64,000 bases of DNA from Bacillus sp. ZZV12-4809 (GCF_009849585.1 NZ_VCRN01000018.1:22515-86514), one strand, 5' to 3'. Positions 35,212 to 43,980 are shown, counted from the stretch's first letter. A program made the numbers and translations. Notes: generated by a model from the letters alone, not told the origin.

Positions 35212-35499
35212 ATGGACGATAAAGAAAGACGCACATACACCGATTTCTCAAATGTGGAAACACAAAGGAACTTCCTGATTCCTGAGGACTTGCCTGAAGG
35301 TGCGTACGGCGCTCCCAGAAATGCGGATGAACCCGTAGAGAATAAAAGCACCCCTTGGCAGGAGGGCCAGCGCTATTACAGCGCCTTTAACTATGAGTTC
35401 AAGTCCCTTCATCAAAACTTGCCTCGGCAAATGCCAGGGGCACATCCACCGCATGATGACCCTGATAAAAACGAAGAACCGCCTTACACAGAGACTTAA
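35212..35499 (+). CDS. Conserved small cytosolic protein (95 aa)
   Basis: Hydrophilic protein with no membrane segment: start MDDKERRTYTDFSNVETQ, a conserved-looking FLIPEDLPEGAYGAP and STPWQEGQRYYSAFNYE, then a Pro/Asp/Glu-rich tail (HPPHDDPDKNEEPPYTET). TAAGGAGTGATGGC precedes the ATG. I recall similar sequences in many Bacillus genomes annotated only as cytosolic protein; no function can be assigned. It is followed by a strong terminator shared with yutD. Confidence 0.8.
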   Translation: MDDKERRTYTDFSNVETQRNFLIPEDLPEGAYGAPRNADEPVENKSTPWQEGQRYYSAFNYEFKSLHQNLPRQMPGAHPPHDDPDKNEEPPYTET

Positions 35500-35510
35500 G
35501 GAAAGCCAAT

Positions 35511-35540
35511 AAAAGGGCCGGGTTTCCCCCTGCCCTTTTT
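35511..35540. terminator. Bidirectional terminator
   Basis: AAAAGGGC-cgggtttcccccт region closing with GCCCTTTTT between the small cytosolic protein gene and yutD. Confidence 0.8.
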
Positions 35541-35823
35541 AGCTTTTAACCTTTTTCACAACAAAATAGGCACAGCCGAAGTTACAGAATTCGTAAAGGT
35601 ATTCTGTAAGTGTGCTTATTTTTGTATCAAATGAAGCCTTCTGGCTCTGGTCATCGAAAAAACCGCGGAGACGCAGCTGTCCATATCCCCAGTCTCCAAC
35701 GATATAGTCATATCTGGATAAAATTTCGCTATATCTCCCCCGAAATGCTTCTTCATTAAAACCATTCCGCTCTTCCTGGATCAATTCATAACAAATATTA
35801 TTAATGCAAACCAATTTTTTCAC
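35539..35823 (-). CDS. yutD: YutD family protein
   Basis: 94-aa protein with the YutD pattern: a beta strand with ICYELIQEERNGFNEEAFRGRY (quoted key parts), SEILSRYDYIVGDWGYGQLR and LTEYLYEFCNFGCAYFVVKK near the C-terminus, which holds two Cys five apart. It is conserved throughout Bacilli; function unknown. GAGGTGAAAAA stands before the ATG. Confidence 0.88.
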   Translation of the reverse strand: MKKLVCINNICYELIQEERNGFNEEAFRGRYSEILSRYDYIVGDWGYGQLRLRGFFDDQSQKASFDTKISTLTEYLYEFCNFGCAYFVVKKVKS

Positions 35824-35982
35824 CTCATTTTCAGAGCATATCTAACAGTATTATATTGGAAAAAACAATGATATGAAACAAAACCAATAATTTGTCTTAT
35901 TTAAATTATAACTGATTCACCATCAATTACTAAGAGAAAAAAATTCAGGCGTGGCAATTCTATAGATGAGGAGGTGTTTATA

Positions 35983-36669
35983 ATGAAGAAATCACTAATC
36001 ATTCTAGGCATTAGCGGAATAGCTGCATTGACTGCATGCCAAAATAATGCCGCAAAAGAAGATATCTATGAAGAAACCGGCCACACCATAAATGTAAATG
36101 ATCAGCGTGCTGACTTATATAATCGGGATACGGGCAACGGAAGAAACGGCCGAAACAATGTTGGAGAAGATTTCGGATATGTACGCCATCAAAAAAGCCC
36201 TATCATGGGAGATAATGTTTCAGCAGATCACTATGCTGCCATTGATCGTGAACAGGTTGCAGACATAATCGGCAAATACTGCACAGAAATTCCGAATGTG
36301 GATGATATTTCAACACTTGTAACGGATGAAGAGGTCTTGATTGTATACAACACTGATACAAAAAATCGCAGCCAGACAGCTGATCAGGTTAAAAAGATGG
36401 CCATGTCTGTGGTGCCAAGATGGTATCATGTTTATGTCAGTGATGACACTTCATTAAGAAGAAATGTTGAAAACTATGCAACAGTTGATTCAGATGGACG
36501 AAATGCTGAACACGGCATTAACCAATTAATCAAACAAATGCTCAAATCTCCTCAGGGAGAAAAAATGAGCGAAAGTGAAAATGAAAACGGTGAAATGCAA
36601 GGCGAAAGAAACGATGACATGGATAAAGATGACCTTGGAGAAGCCGTTAAACGAGCAGGGAACCGTTAA
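35983..36669 (+). CDS. YhcN/YlaJ-family sporulation lipoprotein (YutC-like)
   Basis: 228-aa exported lipoprotein. A signal peptide (MKKSLIILGISGIAALTAC) ends in lipobox LTAC with the lipidated Cys at residue 19. The C-terminal domain (about residues 85-160: VADIIGKYCTEIPNVDDIST, then VVPRWYHVYVSDDTSLRRNV) is the YhcN/YlaJ domain found in forespore lipoproteins. The tail is Glu/Asp/Asn-rich. By position next to lipA it corresponds to B. subtilis yutC. GAGGAGGTGTTTATA precedes the ATG at 35983; a GTG nine bases upstream overlaps that site. Confidence 0.85.
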   Translation: MKKSLIILGISGIAALTACQNNAAKEDIYEETGHTINVNDQRADLYNRDTGNGRNGRNNVGEDFGYVRHQKSPIMGDNVSADHYAAIDREQVADIIGKYCTEIPNVDDISTLVTDEEVLIVYNTDTKNRSQTADQVKKMAMSVVPRWYHVYVSDDTSLRRNVENYATVDSDGRNAEHGINQLIKQMLKSPQGEKMSESENENGEMQGERNDDMDKDDLGEAVKRAGNR

Positions 36670-36686
36670 CCCAAAATTCTTATTAC

Positions 36687-36724
36687 AAAAAAGAGAGTCC
36701 AGCGATGGCGCTGGGCTCTCTTTA
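36687..36724. terminator. Bidirectional terminator lipoprotein/lipA
   Basis: AGAGAGTCCAGCG-atgg-CGCTGGGCTCTCT with flanking A and T runs. Confidence 0.9.
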
Positions 36725-36726
36725 CT

Positions 36727-37644
36727 TTATGCTTGCTTAATTTCCTTTTCTCCCAAAATCTGCTTTTGTTTTGCTGCCGCATTTACCTGTTCATCCGCAT
36801 GGTAGGAAGAACGGACAAGAGGACCTGCTTCACAGTGGCTGAATCCTTTGCTCATTGCAATGTCCTTCAGCTCCTGGAACTCTTCAGGTGAATAATATTT
36901 CAGCACTTTTAAATGCTTTTTGGATGGCTGCAGGTACTGACCTATTGTCATAATGTCCACATCATGAGCACGCAGATCATCCATTACCGCGATGATTTCC
37001 TCTTTCGTTTCGCCAAGCCCAATCATCAGGCTGGATTTTGTAGGAATATCCGGCTGCATTTCTTTTGCACGCTTTAAAAATTCAAGAGAGCGCTTATATT
37101 TTGCACGTGCTCTTACTCTTGGAGTCAGACGCTCAACCGTTTCAATATTATGATTAAGTATATCAGGACGGGCATCCATAAGAGTTTTCAGGTTTTCATA
37201 AACACCGCCCATGTCGGAAGGCAATACTTCAATGGTAGTGAACGGACTTTTTCTTCTGATGGCACGTACTGTTTCTGCGAAAACAGCTGCACCTCCGTCC
37301 TTAAGATCATCCCTTGCAACAGCTGTTACCACAGCATGCTTTAAGTTCATAAGTGCCACGGAATCAGCCACGCGTTCCGGCTCCTGAAGATCCAATTCTG
37401 TCGGGAGGCCCGTTTTGACAGCACAGAAGCGGCAGGCACGCGTACAAACATCGCCAAGAATCATAAATGTAGCCGTTCTTCTGACTGCCCAGCATTCATG
37501 AATATTGGGACACTTAGCTTCTTCACAAACTGTGTGCAGGTTCTTTTCCCTCATCATTTTTTTAAGACCCGTATAATTTTCATTTGTATTCAACTTTATT
37601 TTCAGCCATTCCGGCTTGCGCAAATACTCTTCTTTCTTGCTCAT
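36727..37644 (-). CDS. lipA: Lipoyl synthase
   Basis: 305-aa radical-SAM enzyme inserting two sulfurs into protein-bound octanoyl chains, here chiefly on GcvH in Gram-positive metabolism. The radical SAM motif is [10 protein letters not shown] (about residues 67-76). The auxiliary [4Fe-4S] cysteines lie in [16 protein letters not shown] (about 37-52). The C-terminal RSSYHADEQ holds the conserved Ser ligand. TAAGGAGTGGGAAA precedes the ATG. GcvH, its substrate, is encoded at 62909, and its clusters come from the suf genes. Confidence 0.97.
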   Translation of the reverse strand: MSKKEEYLRKPEWLKIKLNTNENYTGLKKMMREKNLHTVCEEAKCPNIHECWAVRRTATFMILGDVCTRACRFCAVKTGLPTELDLQEPERVADSVALMNLKHAVVTAVARDDLKDGGAAVFAETVRAIRRKSPFTTIEVLPSDMGGVYENLKTLMDARPDILNHNIETVERLTPRVRARAKYKRSLEFLKRAKEMQPDIPTKSSLMIGLGETKEEIIAVMDDLRAHDVDIMTIGQYLQPSKKHLKVLKYYSPEEFQELKDIAMSKGFSHCEAGPLVRSSYHADEQVNAAAKQKQILGEKEIKQA

Positions 37645-37675
37645 TTTCCCACTCCTTAGACTGAAGCTAGACGTA

Positions 37676-37747
37676 AAGAAAAGCGCAAGCGCCCGTGTCC
37701 GCCCCTGCGGAAAGTCCGAGGGGGTTTTGTGCTTGAGCTAGACAGTT
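37676..37747. repeat. Dispersed hairpin repeat
   Basis: AGAAAAGCGCAAGCGCCCGT, a CCGCCCCTGCGG stem region, then TGCTTGAGCTAGACA: both family ends are present, in the 311-bp gap upstream of lipA. The rest of this gap (37748-37955) holds only AT-rich promoter-like sequence for lytH. Confidence 0.65.
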
Positions 37748-37955
37748 TTCCACTTCAGAATTTATGCATTCCCGCCTTAAAAGCCAGTCATTTACAAATC
37801 CAACTAAGCTGATTAGGCTTCACCTGATGCCACTTTATCATAATGAATTGAAGAGGACAAGCCGAAGATTCTGGTATTACCATTAATTGATATTTATTAA
37901 ATTATCCAATCATCACAAACTATATAAGCAGACCATCACAGAAGGGAGGATTTCC

Positions 37956-38948
37956 GTGCGGATTATATTTACCGCTGCTGCGGCCTTATCGTTTTTTCTG
38001 ATTTCCTTATGTACAGTCAGTGCTCAAGAAAATGCAGCTGATATATATAAACAAAGATTGGCCTTATATAAAAGAGTTGAAGCTGTTACGAACATTCCCT
38101 GGTATTACCTTGCGGGGATTGACCAGTATGAAAGGAATGTCCGGCAGTCAAGAAGGGACATTCCGAAAGCGGAGGGCATTACAGGAATCTACTTCAAACC
38201 AGAAGAATGGGCGGGAATTTTGAATCCAAATCCGGCTGATGAAAACCCTGCATCCATTCAATTTTTCAATGGAATAGGAATTGACGGAGATGGAGACGGT
38301 AAAGCCAGCTTGAAAAGTGATGAAGATGTTCTTCATTCTTTTGCAAATTTCCTTCTAACCTATGGTACAGACCATGATAATTTAAAAATTGGATTATGGA
38401 ATTATTATAAGCGCGATAAAGCCGTTGGCATTATCATCGGAAAAGCCCAAATTTACAAACAGTTCGGCCGCCTTGATCTCGATGATCACGCCTTCCCTGT
38501 CCCCCTGAGGAGCAATTACAGCTATAGAAATACATGGGGTGACGCAAGGGGCTGGGGCGGAAGACGGATTCATGAAGGAACCGATATTTTTGCTGATTAT
38601 GGGGTACCAGTCCGAGCTACTTCATATGGAATAGTGGAAATGAAGGGCTGGAACAAATATGGAGGATGGAGAATTGGCATCCGTGATATTAATAACAACT
38701 ACCATTACTTTGCTCATTTAAGCGGGTTTGCAAAAGACCTGAAAGTGGGGCAAATTGTTGAACCTGGAATGTTGATTGGAGGGGTCGGAAGCTCCGGATA
38801 CGGGCCTCCGGGTACATCAGGCAAATTCCCACCTCATCTCCATTATGGAATATACAAAGACAATGGCTATACTGAATGGTCCTACGATCCATATCCACAC
38901 TTAAGATTATGGGAAAGACAGGATCGGATAAAAGCCAGAAAAAAATAA
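37956..38948 (+). CDS. lytH: LytH/YunA sporulation M23 metallopeptidase
   Basis: 330-aa exported peptidase with a signal peptide (RIIFTAAAALSFFLISLCTV). In B. subtilis LytH is an L-Ala-D-Glu endopeptidase that trims peptide side chains of spore cortex. The C-terminal LytM/M23 domain has Zn ligands in RIHEGTDIFADYG (His and Asp, about residue 206) and HLHYG (about residue 295); the preceding N-terminal domain is the LytH-specific part. Start is GTG at 37956 after GAAGGGAGGATTTCC; the frame is open 23 codons upstream without a site. Located beside lipA, as in B. subtilis. Confidence 0.9.
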   Translation: MRIIFTAAAALSFFLISLCTVSAQENAADIYKQRLALYKRVEAVTNIPWYYLAGIDQYERNVRQSRRDIPKAEGITGIYFKPEEWAGILNPNPADENPASIQFFNGIGIDGDGDGKASLKSDEDVLHSFANFLLTYGTDHDNLKIGLWNYYKRDKAVGIIIGKAQIYKQFGRLDLDDHAFPVPLRSNYSYRNTWGDARGWGGRRIHEGTDIFADYGVPVRATSYGIVEMKGWNKYGGWRIGIRDINNNYHYFAHLSGFAKDLKVGQIVEPGMLIGGVGSSGYGPPGTSGKFPPHLHYGIYKDNGYTEWSYDPYPHLRLWERQDRIKARKK

Positions 38949-38955
38949 AGTGATA

Positions 38956-39160
38956 CTTCAATCAGCAGGGGGTTTCCTTATCCCACACTGATTGTTAGTT
39001 GAGGCCCAGAGGAAGTGGGCCACAAAGACGTTGCCACAGAACGCAGTTTCTTAATCTTTGTTGTTATTTCGGTCTTTAGGCAGTTTGAGCCCTCCTTATC
39101 CTCCTTTGACTCCTCTAAGTCAAGAAGCAGGGGGCTTACTGCCCGTTAGACTGCGATAAA
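38956..39160 (+). repeat. Structured dispersed repeat, copy A (with nested insertion)
   Basis: Starts CTTCAATCAG and ends GTTAGACTGCGATAAA. The same element, in reverse, is at 45067-45205. About 69 bp (39003-39071) is extra relative to copy B and is homologous to part of the repeat at 32212-32480. Stem GGCAGT (39079-39084) / ACTGCC (39138-39143), with inner GCCC (39089-39092) / GGGC (39132-39135). Confidence 0.8.
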
Positions 39161-39163
39161 GAT

Positions 39164-39195
39164 AAAAGGACTGCCCAATTACCAGGCAGTCCTTC
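39164..39195 (-). terminator. Terminator of the NSS transporter/metS operon
   Basis: AGGACTGCC-tggtaattg-GGCAGTCCTTTT on the minus strand. Confidence 0.8.
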
Positions 39196-39200
39196 AAAAA

Positions 39201-39308
39201 TTATTTAGCTTTTTTTGCTTTGGACACAGCATTCATGACACTTGCTGCAAGACCGCCCCAGATAATGAGCATCCCAACCACCATCATTGTAATTGCACTT
39301 CCAGACAT
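39201..39308 (-). CDS. metS: MetS-type small subunit of NSS importer (35 aa)
   Basis: 35-residue single-span membrane protein: MSGSAITMMVVGMLIIWGGL then a basic tail ending KAKKAK. Small partners of this kind (MetS, methionine/alanine importer small subunit) are encoded right after MetP-type NSS transporters, as first described in Corynebacterium. Its ATG overlaps the stop codon of the transporter gene (TAATG), so it is translationally coupled, with GAGGTATCTCAAT as the binding site. It is followed by a terminator. Confidence 0.85.
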   Translation of the reverse strand: MSGSAITMMVVGMLIIWGGLAASVMNAVSKAKKAK

Positions 39309-40825
39309 TATTGAGATACCTCCTTATCAACTGGTATTGTAAGCTTAGACTGTGTATCGTTCTTTTTAATGGCCATAAATACAAATCCTAAGATAATGGC
39401 TCCTATTGCTACTCCCCATCCGGTATAGAGAAGGAAGCTGGTAGGATACCCTTCATAATTCTCTTTAATATTCGTAATGATATTTTGAACCATCATATAC
39501 CCAAGCACAATTGGCGTAATTGCTGTCAAGCAAACCTTCCACCAGGAACCAAGTCTAATATCAGAAACAGCATCTGCATGGTTCTGAAGATTTTTCAGCT
39601 CTTTTAACACCCAGCCTACAATAACTACCTGCACTAATCCTGCTAAGGCAACGCCAAATTGGTTGATGAAGTAGTCTGCTGCATCAAGGAAGTATAAACC
39701 GCCCTGTGTCGCAAAGAGGATGGAAATAACAGCAGATAAACCTCCGCCTACAAAAACTGCTTTATTACGTGAAACATTAAACTTATCCTGCACACCAGCA
39801 ACAAATGTTTCAACAATTGAGATTAACGATGTTAAACCGGCAAGTGTTAAACAGATAAAGAAGAAGGAACCAAATAAGCCATTTAAAGCAGGGAATTCGT
39901 TAATGATCTGCGGGAATACAACGAATGCCAATCCCACACCTGATGATACAACCTCATTAATGCCTACACCCTGCTGTGCAGCCATAAATCCTAATGCCGC
40001 AAATACACCGATACCGGCAAGAAGTTCAAAACCGGAGTTTGCAAAGCCGGTAATGAAGGCGCTGTTTGTCAAATCCGTTTTCTTTGGAAGGTAGCTTGAA
40101 TAGGTTACCATGATGGCAAATCCAATCGATAAGCTGAAGAAAATCTGGCCGTAGGCAGCAACCCAGACTTTAGGATTCGCTATCATTTCCCAGTTTGGCT
40201 TAAAGAATGCATCTAAACCAGCAGCAGCTCCATCAAGAGTCAACGCGCGAACAACAATAATTAGGAATAATACTACAAGGACAGGAATAAAGATTTTGTT
40301 CGCAATTTCGATACCTTTTTTAATCCCTTTAAATAGAATACCAAGTGTCACAACCCAAACAATAACTAAAGGTATGAATACTCCAGGTACAATTCCGCCT
40401 ACATCTCCAGGTGTTTCTGCAAGCTTTAAATATTCTCCAAATAGGAATCCGTTTGGATCGTCACCCCATTTTAGGTTAAACGAAAAGCCGGCATATGACA
40501 TTGCCCATGCGATGATAACTGCATAATAGGTTGAGATTACAAATGAAATGGCGACCTGCCACCAGCCCAGCCATTCGTATTTTTTACTTAATCTTGCATA
40601 AGACAAAGGTGCAGATCCGCGATACTTATGGCCAATTGTAAATTCCATGATCAAAAGCGGAATACCTGCTGTCAGCAAGGCAAACAAATATGGAAAAAAG
40701 AATGCTCCCCCTCCATTTTCATAAGCAACTGCCGGGAAACGCCAAATGTTCCCTAGACCAATTGCTGAACCCACAGCTGCCATAATAAATCCAGCTCTGG
40801 ATCCCCACTGCGGACGATTATCCAT
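39308..40825 (-). CDS. NSS-family sodium-dependent transporter (MetP-like)
   Basis: 505-aa neurotransmitter:sodium symporter with 12 predicted helices. The N-terminus RAGFIMAAVGSAIGLGNIWR is the canonical TM1 with unwound sodium/substrate site. FPYLFALLTAGIPLLIMEF, SLSIGFAIMVTYSSY (TM6 region) and ITGFANSGFELLAG follow. The family imports amino acids with Na+; coupling to a MetS small subunit points to methionine or alanine. It resembles B. subtilis YocR/YhdH. CAGGGGGTAGGATTTACT precedes the ATG. A consensus sigma-A promoter is about 90 bp upstream. Confidence 0.92.
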   Translation of the reverse strand: MDNRPQWGSRAGFIMAAVGSAIGLGNIWRFPAVAYENGGGAFFFPYLFALLTAGIPLLIMEFTIGHKYRGSAPLSYARLSKKYEWLGWWQVAISFVISTYYAVIIAWAMSYAGFSFNLKWGDDPNGFLFGEYLKLAETPGDVGGIVPGVFIPLVIVWVVTLGILFKGIKKGIEIANKIFIPVLVVLFLIIVVRALTLDGAAAGLDAFFKPNWEMIANPKVWVAAYGQIFFSLSIGFAIMVTYSSYLPKKTDLTNSAFITGFANSGFELLAGIGVFAALGFMAAQQGVGINEVVSSGVGLAFVVFPQIINEFPALNGLFGSFFFICLTLAGLTSLISIVETFVAGVQDKFNVSRNKAVFVGGGLSAVISILFATQGGLYFLDAADYFINQFGVALAGLVQVVIVGWVLKELKNLQNHADAVSDIRLGSWWKVCLTAITPIVLGYMMVQNIITNIKENYEGYPTSFLLYTGWGVAIGAIILGFVFMAIKKNDTQSKLTIPVDKEVSQ

Positions 40826-40913
40826 AGTAAATCCTACCCCCTGTAAATTCTCCCAATTAAAAAGAACAATGGGAACTTTTTATATTTTCAGATAATTAAA
40901 TCTAACTAAGCCT

Positions 40914-40942
40914 AGTATAGCTATTTTTTGATACTCTGTCAA
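40914..40942 (-). promoter_or_regulatory. Sigma-A promoter of the NSS transporter operon
   Basis: TTGACA - 17 bp - TATACT on the minus strand. The remainder of the 461-bp gap (40943-41200) is AT-rich, with no frame or structure I can support. Confidence 0.8.
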
Positions 40943-41201
40943 AACATTATTTTCCTAATAGTAATATTTTTCGAAAAAATTAGTTTTAGTACAATACCAT
41001 GGTAAAGCGTGTAAGATTATTAATATATTCCTATTTTAATTTCCATTTAGATTCCACCCGGCGAAGAGTTATTTTACCAAAACTGACCGGAGTAATTCCT
41101 TGTACTCACCCCCCTTGTAAAACTTATTCCTGAAACTTAAAAACTTTCATTAATTATTTGATAATTCAAAATAATATCTTGATGATTCCAAAATTAACCT
41201 C

Positions 41202-41226
41202 GTTTGGTCTTCTTGGCCGCGGGAAT
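41202..41226 (+). promoter_or_regulatory. Sigma-B promoter
   Basis: GTTTGG - 13 bp - GGGAAT. The sigma-B consensus is GTTTAA-N12-15-GGGWAW. It is 60 bp upstream of a DUF2382 stress protein, a class commonly under sigma-B. Confidence 0.75.
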
Positions 41227-41286
41227 ATAACCAATGTGCTTAAATTTTTCCAAATAACTTAAGAGAAAATAAGGAGGTTTTTACAA

Positions 41287-42150
41287 ATGGATACCACTAT
41301 TATTGGAGTTTATAATTCACAAAGGGAAGTAGTAGATGCTATTCAAGAACTGCAAAATGACGGCTACCCTGTTCAGGATCTTTCAATCATTGCGCAGACC
41401 GAACATCTGGATACATCTCTTGAAGATAAAACCGGTGTTCATACAGAGACCTTCGAGACTAAGAATAGAGACAGCAGTGAAAGTGCTGGTTTCTTAAATA
41501 GTCTGGCATCCTGGTTTGATGATGACCGTATGAGCAGTGATTCTGCAGGTGAAAAGTTCAGAGAATTGGGCATGTCAGAGGATGAAGCCCGCAAATATGA
41601 AACGTATGTGAATGAAGGGAAAATCATTTTATACAGTGATAGAATTGATGCTGCAGCCGGCTTTACCGGTGCCGGGACAGCTGAAGCCGAAGTGGACAGC
41701 ACTTACACTGGCGGATATGATGCGCTAAGAAATTCAGCTGCAGATGATGAGCAATCATTAAAACTGCGGGAGGAACAGCTGGATGTGTCTAAGGAACGTG
41801 TACAGACCGGGGAGGTTGAAATCCATAAAGACGTTGTGGAAGAACAAACAACAGTTAATGTACCGGTGGAGCATGAAGAGGTATATGTAGAAAGAAGAAA
41901 AGTGGATGATGTGGCCGGTGTAAGCTCCTCACCTATTGCAGATGATGAAACAATCAGGATTCCTATTACTGAAGAACGTGTGGAAGTTACCAAAAAGCCT
42001 GTTGTCACGGAAGAAATTGTAGTGGGCAAACGGGAAGTTCAGGAAACTCAGCAGGTAACAGAAAATCTAAAAAAAGAAGAAGCCCGCCTTGAAGGCAATG
42101 AACACATTACTGAAGATAAAGATTTAAATAGAAAAAATAATAACTTGTAA
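41287..42150 (+). CDS. YsnF-like general stress protein (DUF2382)
   Basis: 287-aa acidic protein. The N-terminal domain (residues 1-110, starting TTIIGVYNSQREVVDAIQEL) is of the heat-induced/general-stress 17M type. The C-terminal DUF2382 domain (about 155-270: LKLREEQLDVSKERVQTGEV, EEVYVERRKVDD, TIRIPITEERVEVTKKP) consists of repeated charged strands resembling PRC-associated AvaK/YsnF. It probably protects membrane or macromolecules during stress. The sigma-B promoter supports stress induction. AATAAGGAGGTTTTTACAA precedes the ATG. Confidence 0.88.
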   Translation: MDTTIIGVYNSQREVVDAIQELQNDGYPVQDLSIIAQTEHLDTSLEDKTGVHTETFETKNRDSSESAGFLNSLASWFDDDRMSSDSAGEKFRELGMSEDEARKYETYVNEGKIILYSDRIDAAAGFTGAGTAEAEVDSTYTGGYDALRNSAADDEQSLKLREEQLDVSKERVQTGEVEIHKDVVEEQTTVNVPVEHEEVYVERRKVDDVAGVSSSPIADDETIRIPITEERVEVTKKPVVTEEIVVGKREVQETQQVTENLKKEEARLEGNEHITEDKDLNRKNNNL

Positions 42151-42152
42151 AT

Positions 42153-42184
42153 AAAAGGGTTCCCTCTGAGGGAACCCTTTTTCT
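42153..42184 (+). terminator. Terminator of the DUF2382 gene
   Basis: AAAAGGGTTCCCTC-t-GAGGGAACCCTTTTT. Confidence 0.9.
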
Positions 42185-42201
42185 TTTCGATGAACAGCAC
42201 C

Positions 42202-42234
42202 AAAAAAGGCCTCTCTCAAAGAGAAAGCCTTTTT
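42202..42234 (-). terminator. Terminator of the NhaC-family gene
   Basis: AAAAAGGC-TTTCTC / GAGAGGCC-TTTTTT hairpin with T run on the minus strand. Confidence 0.8.
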
Positions 42235-42243
42235 CAATAATTT

Positions 42244-43821
42244 TTAACTTGCCTTGCTTTCCTGCCAGGATTCTTTCTTTCCGCGGCCAAAGAAGGCAAA
42301 TGCCGCTACAAGAACAGCTACTGCAAGTAATGCGATTACAGTGCTGCTGGTGAAACCTATGATTAAATAGCCAGCTGCAGCAATCCCCGCAGAAATCAAG
42401 GCATATGGCAGCTGAGTCATCACATGGTCTATATGGTTACAGCCAGCCCCTGTTGAAGAAAGGATGGTTGTATCGGAAATCGGTGAACAATGGTCACCGA
42501 ATACCGCTCCGGCAAGAACAGCTGACATAGCCGGCAGTAACAGAGTAATATCAGTTGCAGCGGCAATGTCTCCTGCAATTGGAAGCAGAATTCCAAATGA
42601 TCCCCATGAAGTTCCAGTACTGAAAGCCATTATTCCTGCTATGGCAAAAAGTAGAAACGGAAGCCATGAAGTGCTCATATTTGTGCTTTCCACAATACCC
42701 GCCAAATATTTTCCAGTCTCCAAACGGCCAATTAAATCCACAATTGCCCAGGCAAACAGCAAGATATAAACAGCCGGAAGCATGGATTTAATCCCTTCCC
42801 ATACCCCTTTGCCGAAGACATTTGCTTTAACGCCTTTCAAAACAAAGGCCTGACGGAAGAATAAACCTAACGAAACCACTAGGCCCACTAGGCCACCGAG
42901 GATTAAGGATTTAGAGACATCTGTATTTTCAAAAATTTGTAAAACGGTGGCATTTCCTTCAACCGCCTGTGAACCTGTCCAAAACATTGAACCCACTGTA
43001 CCGATTACAAGAGCTATAATAGGCCATACAAGATCTCCGACAGATCCTTTAGAACTTGTAGGAAGATCATCCTTCAATTCACCAGGTGCCGGCTTCTCGG
43101 GATCCATTACAAGCCCCTCTTCAGCTGCCCGCTTCTCATGAACTTTCATTGGCCCGATCTCTATGCCCCATAACGCTACGATAAATACAATGGCCAGAGT
43201 TGACCAAACATAAAGGTTCATTGGAATCATTTGAATAAACGCAGAGAAAGCAGAATACTCAGTAACATTATGGGCCGCAAGAATGGTCCCAATCAATGCA
43301 ATAATGTACGCACCCCAGCTTGATACCGGTGATACGACACAAACAGGTGCTGAAGTTGAATCAATAAGATACGCAAGCTTCGCACGGGATACACGCTGGC
43401 GATCTGTAATCGGACGTGAAATCTGGCCGACTGCCAAAGCGTTGAAATAATCGTCAATGAAAATAATAATACCTAAAACAGCTCCGACAATCTGTGCGCC
43501 TGCACGGGTCTTAACCCGCTTCATCGCCCATTCCCCAAAAGCGCGGCTTCCGCCTGAAATAGATATAAATGCAGTAATAACACCTAATACAAGCAAGAAT
43601 AAAATAATATATACATTCCAGGTGTTCAGTTCTCCATCTGAAACAAATATTCCTTTTACAGCATCCCAAATAATGCTGAAAGTTTCTGTAATGCTGAATT
43701 CAGCCAGCAATAATGCAGCTGTTACGATCCCCACTCCCAATGACAGCAAGACGCGCCTGGTCAGGATAACCATAGCGATTGCAACCAAAGGCGGCAGCAG
43801 GGAGAAAATCGTGTTTGCCAT
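42244..43821 (-). CDS. NhaC-family transporter, probable lysine transporter
   Basis: 525-aa polytopic protein of the NhaC Na+/H+ antiporter family. Conserved blocks: GAVLGIIIFIDDYFNALAVG (about residues 111-130), SRAKLAYLIDSTSAPVCVV (about 144), GTSWGSFGILLPIAGDIAAA (about 406) and GDHCSPISDTTILSSTGAGC (about 444). Many members are amino-acid or amino-acid/proton exchangers, not true antiporters. A lysine riboswitch directly upstream shows it is repressed by lysine, so lysine uptake is the best prediction. NhaC-type lysine transporters (LysW) under L-boxes have been predicted in other Firmicutes. AGAGGAGGACAAGAA precedes the ATG. Confidence 0.9.
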   Translation of the reverse strand: MANTIFSLLPPLVAIAMVILTRRVLLSLGVGIVTAALLLAEFSITETFSIIWDAVKGIFVSDGELNTWNVYIILFLLVLGVITAFISISGGSRAFGEWAMKRVKTRAGAQIVGAVLGIIIFIDDYFNALAVGQISRPITDRQRVSRAKLAYLIDSTSAPVCVVSPVSSWGAYIIALIGTILAAHNVTEYSAFSAFIQMIPMNLYVWSTLAIVFIVALWGIEIGPMKVHEKRAAEEGLVMDPEKPAPGELKDDLPTSSKGSVGDLVWPIIALVIGTVGSMFWTGSQAVEGNATVLQIFENTDVSKSLILGGLVGLVVSLGLFFRQAFVLKGVKANVFGKGVWEGIKSMLPAVYILLFAWAIVDLIGRLETGKYLAGIVESTNMSTSWLPFLLFAIAGIMAFSTGTSWGSFGILLPIAGDIAAATDITLLLPAMSAVLAGAVFGDHCSPISDTTILSSTGAGCNHIDHVMTQLPYALISAGIAAAGYLIIGFTSSTVIALLAVAVLVAAFAFFGRGKKESWQESKAS

Positions 43822-43914
43822 TTCTTGTCCTCCTCTTGTTTTTTGGGATCACACCATTTAAGGCGTGTCCGTTTTCAATCAGGGGAACAACAAGGATGAT
43901 GACAGAGTCAAAAT

Positions 43915-43956
43915 AAAAAAGAGTAACGATAGAGAAAAATCTATCATTACTCTTTT
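43915..43956 (-). terminator. Expression-platform terminator of the lysine riboswitch
   Basis: AAAAGAGTAATGATAG-attttt-CTCTATCGTTACTCTTTTTT on the minus strand, about 95 bp before the transporter start codon. Confidence 0.85.
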
Positions 43957-43980
43957 GAAGTAATTAGTTTCTCCATCACG

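Noticed and set aside
43457..43861. Plus-strand frame opposite the NhaC gene
   Set aside because: Shadow of the real gene; no binding site, and its composition is that of an antisense frame.
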